Positions 60,069 to 64,000 of a DNA stretch of 64,000 nt are shown here, piece after piece. The notes beneath the pieces are model-generated. The model was not told where the DNA came from and did not search any database. It saw nothing but the letters and a program-made list of their open reading frames with translations. This DNA comes from Rostrohypoxylon terebratum (Eukaryota > Ascomycota > Sordariomycetes > Xylariales > Hypoxylaceae). The position numbers and the translations under genes are program-made. Numbering within the stretch: the first letter of the stretch is position 1; every line of letters begins with the position of its first letter. Where the stretch lies: contig MU385860.1 in assembly GCA_022497145.1 (NCBI GenBank), positions 666,338 through 730,337 on the forward strand. Direction: 5' to 3'.

Positions 60069-60620
60069 TAGGAGCCTGATGCTATTGCGAGATGTAAGCC
60101 GAACTTGATCGTATGTTAGCCATGGTGTGATGAAGAAATATCAATGAATCCTCACTGCTAGATCACATAATAAGAATCGTTGAACAGCTGAAGAGAGATT
60201 CCAGTTATAGAACGACGACACAACCCGTAAATGCGAGTTATAGCAAGGACAAATGCCTGGTTATTTCTGGATTCCGTTATAAATCTGGCGTTCGATGACT
60301 AACCTTATAGCACGAGAAACTTAAAGGCCTAGCGATCCATGGTTCTTCTAGTGTTTTTGGTAGTTCGATCGTGGTTTGGGGACTGTGACGCAACTCAGAC
60401 ATGGGGCTGAATCCAGCTTGCGACTACGAATCTTAGCGAACGGACTGCGAAGTCCGGAATACCAATAGGATTACGCGGAGATAATGCTACTAGCTACTCT
60501 GAGGCATAATAGGATCAATGAGGAAGCCATTCACTTGGATAAGAGAAGCTTGATTCAATCTGAGGTTTTATTTTCTTCGGAGGTTATAGAATGGATCGGT
60601 CTAGCCATGGACTATCTAGC
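60069..60620. other. Intergenic between the HET relic and the polygalacturonase
   Basis: Upstream flank of the HET relic and 3' flank of the polygalacturonase. No gene is supported. Confidence 0.5.
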
Positions 60621-61712
60621 TTAGCAAGAAGCGCCAGAAGGGATGTTCGAGCACTTGGTGCTTGTCTTGCCTCCCGTAACCTCCACTTTTGTCCAAGTCC
60701 AATCGCTGCAGGAGCCGGAACCGCACAGGATGTATACGTTGGTAGCACTTGAAGCGACACTTCCAGAAACGTTGTCGAGGGTTAGGTCAGTAATGGGAAC
60801 ACCGGTGGTAGGAGTGCCAGTCGGGCTACCGTTCTCGTAGTCTTGCTCGATGACAATACCGTAGCTGGTGATGTTGCTCAGAGTGATATCAGAGTAGGTA
60901 ACGTTCTTGACGGAACCAGTGGCATCGTAGACGGTCTTGATGCGCACGCCGTTCTGCGAGTTGCTGATCTTGGAGTTGGAAATGACAACGTTGCTAACAT
61001 CGTTGTCACTTCGTCCACCAACAGAGCCGATGCTGAGACCGTGGCCACCTGAGCAGGTACCTCCGGTGAATTCGATGTTGCTACCCGAGTTGATAGCGAG
61101 GCAGTCATCTTGGTTCTTGATATTGGCGTTGATGATCTTCACACCATTAGACGAGCCGACGTCGAAGGCATCGGTGTTGTGGCCGCCAGCAGAATCTCCG
61201 GCGGAGTTGTCGATGGTGATGGTATCAAGGGTGAGGTCAGTTGCGCCGTTGATGGAGAAACCCTGGACAGGAGTGTTCTTGACGTTGAGACCGGTGATCG
61301 TCGAGGAGGTTAAGCTGTGGGCGTAGAAGAACTTCGGCTTGGTCTTTCCTCCGTTGCTGCCCTTTCCATCCCACCACTGGGCTCCATTTCCATCAATGAC
61401 ATGGCCACTAGCACCCTTGACAGTGATGCTGGTGCCAGAGACGCTAATGAGAGGACCTGACCATTCCTTGTATCCGAAAGAAGTGGTGCCTTGGAAGGTA
61501 ACGGTAGTTCCCGTGGTAAGTTTCGTCAGGTCAAGGGTCTCGCCCGCGGGAACGGTGATTCCGTTGAGCACGATGTTCGTACAGGAGCTCTTGCCAGATG
61601 CCAGGGCGTCTGTGGTCGTAAAAGTGCAGCTGGCTCGCTGCTCGATAGTCTTGCTTGGAGCCGCGAGGGCTAGGGTAGCGAAGCTGATAGCGAGAATCGG
61701 ATTGGAACGCAT
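60621..61712 (-). CDS. Secreted endopolygalacturonase, GH28
   Basis: A single exon of 363 residues. A signal peptide ([19 protein letters not shown]) is followed by a short propeptide ending Gln-Arg at 25-26, a possible Kex2-like site. The right-handed beta-helix carries all GH28 signatures: NTD at 179-181, DD at 202-203, GHG at 223-225 and RIK at 257-259. Cysteines 29/44 and those near the C-terminus suit the conserved disulphides. It hydrolyses internal alpha-1,4 bonds of polygalacturonic acid in pectin, outside the cell. It is the one plant-cell-wall enzyme in the window and fits a saprotrophic or plant-associated lifestyle. TATATAT at 61764-61770 lies about 52 bases upstream of the ATG. 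Confidence 0.97.
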   Translation of the reverse strand: MRSNPILAISFATLALAAPSKTIEQRASCTFTTTDALASGKSSCTNIVLNGITVPAGETLDLTKLTTGTTVTFQGTTSFGYKEWSGPLISVSGTSITVKGASGHVIDGNGAQWWDGKGSNGGKTKPKFFYAHSLTSSTITGLNVKNTPVQGFSINGATDLTLDTITIDNSAGDSAGGHNTDAFDVGSSNGVKIINANIKNQDDCLAINSGSNIEFTGGTCSGGHGLSIGSVGGRSDNDVSNVVISNSKISNSQNGVRIKTVYDATGSVKNVTYSDITLSNITSYGIVIEQDYENGSPTGTPTTGVPITDLTLDNVSGSVASSATNVYILCGSGSCSDWTWTKVEVTGGKTSTKCSNIPSGASC

Positions 61713-64000
61713 TGTAGAATAGAACAGGCTCTGCCGAGTGAACGAATGTCTGAATGACTTAAGATATATACAAATATGAACGAGTGATCAACCTCGAGAG
61801 GAAAGAGAAACCCGATTGAGGTGCTGAGGTATAGAACACTACCAAGACTCTGGGCGCCGTCGACATCTTATACTCTAGGATTGAGGTCATCGCTATCCAC
61901 TTACTTACCTGTTGCGACTTGTGGCATGATGATCCTCCGAAGATGTCGTCCTCTTCGGAAAGTGCGGAGTACGTCTGAACCTTTGAATCGATATGCGTGT
62001 CCTATTCGCGCGGGTGGTGATCTGCACTGGGAATACTATTAGATGATCGAAACTACGCCCGTTCCGAAGAGCTGACGACTTTGCCGCACGGATAGGAAGA
62101 TAGGAGGCCAATACCACTTGATCAGATCATCTGTATTAGTTATGAAATAGTTAAGGAACTTCACGGCTTCGAAAGGAGCAGATTTCCTATAACGGCAGTT
62201 AGGTGGATCATTGGTTGCATCGTGAGCCCACCGGGCCTGTCCTGTCGTTTCATCTGATACATTAGGGGTTAGACTAACGACATACGCGTAAACCGTTGAC
62301 CGTCATTGGAGGTAAAATATATGCGTACATATATGTAGCAAAGCTTACATCGACGATAACCTCCACTGGTGGAAACGTGGTGGATTGCATGGAAGCGATG
62401 TTCCTTTTGAAAGACAATAGATGCAATAGGTTGTTTTATCCCGGACGAAGACGGACTCCTCATACATAGTATAAGCCGGGTCACGATAGTATTAATTACC
62501 GAACGATCGGGACGCTAAGCTAGGGTCCGTCACGGACGGATCAGCCGGATTCTCCACTAATCATAAGCTCCCGCTGCCTAAGATCAGCAAGAATCGATCT
62601 AGAAGGATCAGCCCCTATCGTGATTAGTGAGATTAAGGAGTCAATACCGCCTTAGCTTACACCATCAGTATAACTTTACCCTACCCTATTATCGGACGAC
62701 CACGCAAGAAAGCGTGTTATGGATGGTTGTACGGTTTCAGTAGAAAGTCGGACATTGACAACCGTGAAAATCGCTCAGTTTGCTAACAAACAGGAGAATC
62801 ATGGCAGAGTTGTGCGCGCGCTAGCTTCCAACATCTAAATATTTCCCTATCCTCGTCGTCAGTCCACGCCGTTCGCACGATCATACAGAAAAAGAATACG
62901 GGAAGTGAGCTTACTTCCAGAGCCTGCAATATTTGTATTTTTAGGGGTATATCTCCCCAACAATATCATCTCGAAGTCTAGCTCTCGTAGCACCTCATGA
63001 TTTGGCTCTAGCAAGATGGGTGCCATACTTTTCTGGAAGACAGTTGTCGTGCTTTAACGATGTGGTCTAACCGTTGGACTAAGTCTTAAAAAGTTTTCTG
63101 TGTTACCCCCGGTCAGCCACCAGGACTGCCCACGCCTTGTGTGGAAATACGAGTAGATAACAGCGCCACTAGATAGATGCCAGAGACCAATAAGAGGTGC
63201 GCGGAAGACGCAACGTGCAGAATATGACGTAGTAGAAGACTGTATAGGTATGGTAATCGGACTTAAATTCTCGATGAGAAAAAGCAGTGTGAGATCAATC
63301 CTGCGGCTAGTCTTCCAAACAGACCGCATGCCCACGGGACTGATAGACCAGATCGCTTTGAATTCAGAGTCCAAAGTTCAGGATTTCCTGGTAGGCAGTA
63401 TGCGAGGATGGAGGAAAGGGACGTGGTAATGTATCCGTCCCTAGCGGTTGTTATTTCCATTCAGTCTGGTTTCTGGTGCTCTTGGTTTTCTCGTCGGACA
63501 TCTGTGAAAGAGGATAGTGGATATTGTCCCATCCTTGGGAAGCTTTCTGGGAGAGGCTTGAGCCCTGAGGGCGCCCTTTGGCCCTGAGTATTATGTCGGA
63601 ATTTGGACCGCGTTTTAGGTATTCCATGATGGCATGGTTGAGCTTGTGACGCTTAATACTAGATATCGAATGCGAAACGCGTGATAGTTGCTAGATGTTG
63701 CCACTAATGTTGAAGGCGAGGAGAAATAAGGTGGAGCAAGAATGTTGTGAGCAAGATAAGTTAGAAGGATACCAAAAAAAAAGAAAAAAAAGAAAAGCGA
63801 ATACGTAATGTGTAGATACATCTCTACTTGCTATACACAGCACTGTATCATGTGATGCCTAGGTACGTAAATCAGGATGGTAAGTCGTTTGGAGCCATCT
63901 TATATATGTTACAAATCCCAAAACATCTAAAATCAGAAAACCCACAAATAGGAATGTCATCAACCAATCATGGTTAAACTACGGAGAAATGGATGTGTAG
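61713..64000. other. 2.3-kb right-edge region without a supported gene
   Basis: The first 100 bases are the polygalacturonase promoter. Farther right there are short frames without motifs (63054-63374 minus, 63263-63460 minus). There is also a repeat pair near 62525-62631 (GGATCAGCC twice, and CTCCACTAATCA with an inverted partner TGATTAGTGAG), and an A-rich/G-poor tract at 63770-63800. A gene may begin beyond the window. Confidence 0.5.

Noticed and set aside
60621..61712. Exopolygalacturonase or rhamnogalacturonase identity for the GH28 enzyme
   Set aside because: Length, signal peptide and the NTD/DD/GHG/RIK set with short loops fit an endopolygalacturonase better.

Overview
The window is nuclear DNA from a filamentous ascomycete (Pezizomycotina, most likely a Sordariomycete; class-level placement is inference). 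The evidence is intron structure and gene content. Genes carry many short introns (about 50-120 nt) with GTAAGT/GTATGT-type donors and CTAAC/CTAAT branch points. The genes include Sec31, GAPDH, Rvb2, Ufd1, a Mug190/tricalbin-type protein, a 2EXR protein, a HET-domain relic, a GH28 polygalacturonase and an OTT_1508-type deaminase. Gene models were assembled by hand from splice signals, reading phase and protein-family conservation.

Layout. 1-290: 3' end of an unidentified gene. 291-1958: intergenic, with a small inverted-repeat element. 1959-5869 (+): six-exon SMP/C2 membrane-contact protein. 6814-7755 (-): mitoribosomal protein of the L51/S25/CI-B8 family. 8465-9987 (+): OTT_1508-type deaminase with an unresolved frame break. 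10086-11006 (-): 2EXR protein. 11533-12098 (-) and 12588-13187 (+): COX12 and a B12D/NDUFA4-like protein, divergent from one short promoter. 13461-13993 (-): RRM protein. 15046-18915 (+): Sec31. 19669-20665 (+): SDR. 21248-22093 (-): Sde2. 22316-22505: hairpin transposable element. 22789-23457 (+): ribosomal protein eS10. 23458-26099: gene-poor. 26100-27670 (+): zinc polyol dehydrogenase with eight introns. 28149-28530: internally deleted SDR relic. 28767-29905 (-): DUF3712-type protein. 29906-32665: gene-poor. 32666-36255 (+): Hul4-type HECT ligase. 36256-39266: gene-poor. 39683-40755 (+): GAPDH. 41390-42960 (-): Rvb2. 44944-47139 (+): coiled-coil protein. 47756-48561 (-): membrane-anchored Pth2. 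51551-53794 (+): unidentified nuclear protein. 54668-55972 (-): Lin1/CD2BP2. 56593-57910 (+): Ufd1. 58303-60068 (-): broken HET gene. 60621-61712 (-): endopolygalacturonase. 61713-64000: no supported gene.

Most of the window is conserved housekeeping: COPII transport, glycolysis, respiration, mitochondrial and cytosolic translation, ubiquitin/Cdc48, chromatin remodelling and splicing. Accessory-type genes (deaminase, 2EXR, SDRs, HET, polygalacturonase) sit singly or at the right edge. I see no biosynthetic gene cluster, CRISPR array, rRNA, convincing tRNA or intact transposon.

The most unusual signals are: a COX12 model that needs a 3-nt internal exon; a divergent COX12/NDUFA4-like pair sharing a repeated CCGAAAGC motif; a His-Ala-Glu repeat tail on the NDUFA4-like protein; the broken or unusually spliced deaminase; two MITE-like inverted-repeat elements; a GC-AG intron; an exon consisting only of the UFD1 start codon; and two decayed genes (HET, SDR).
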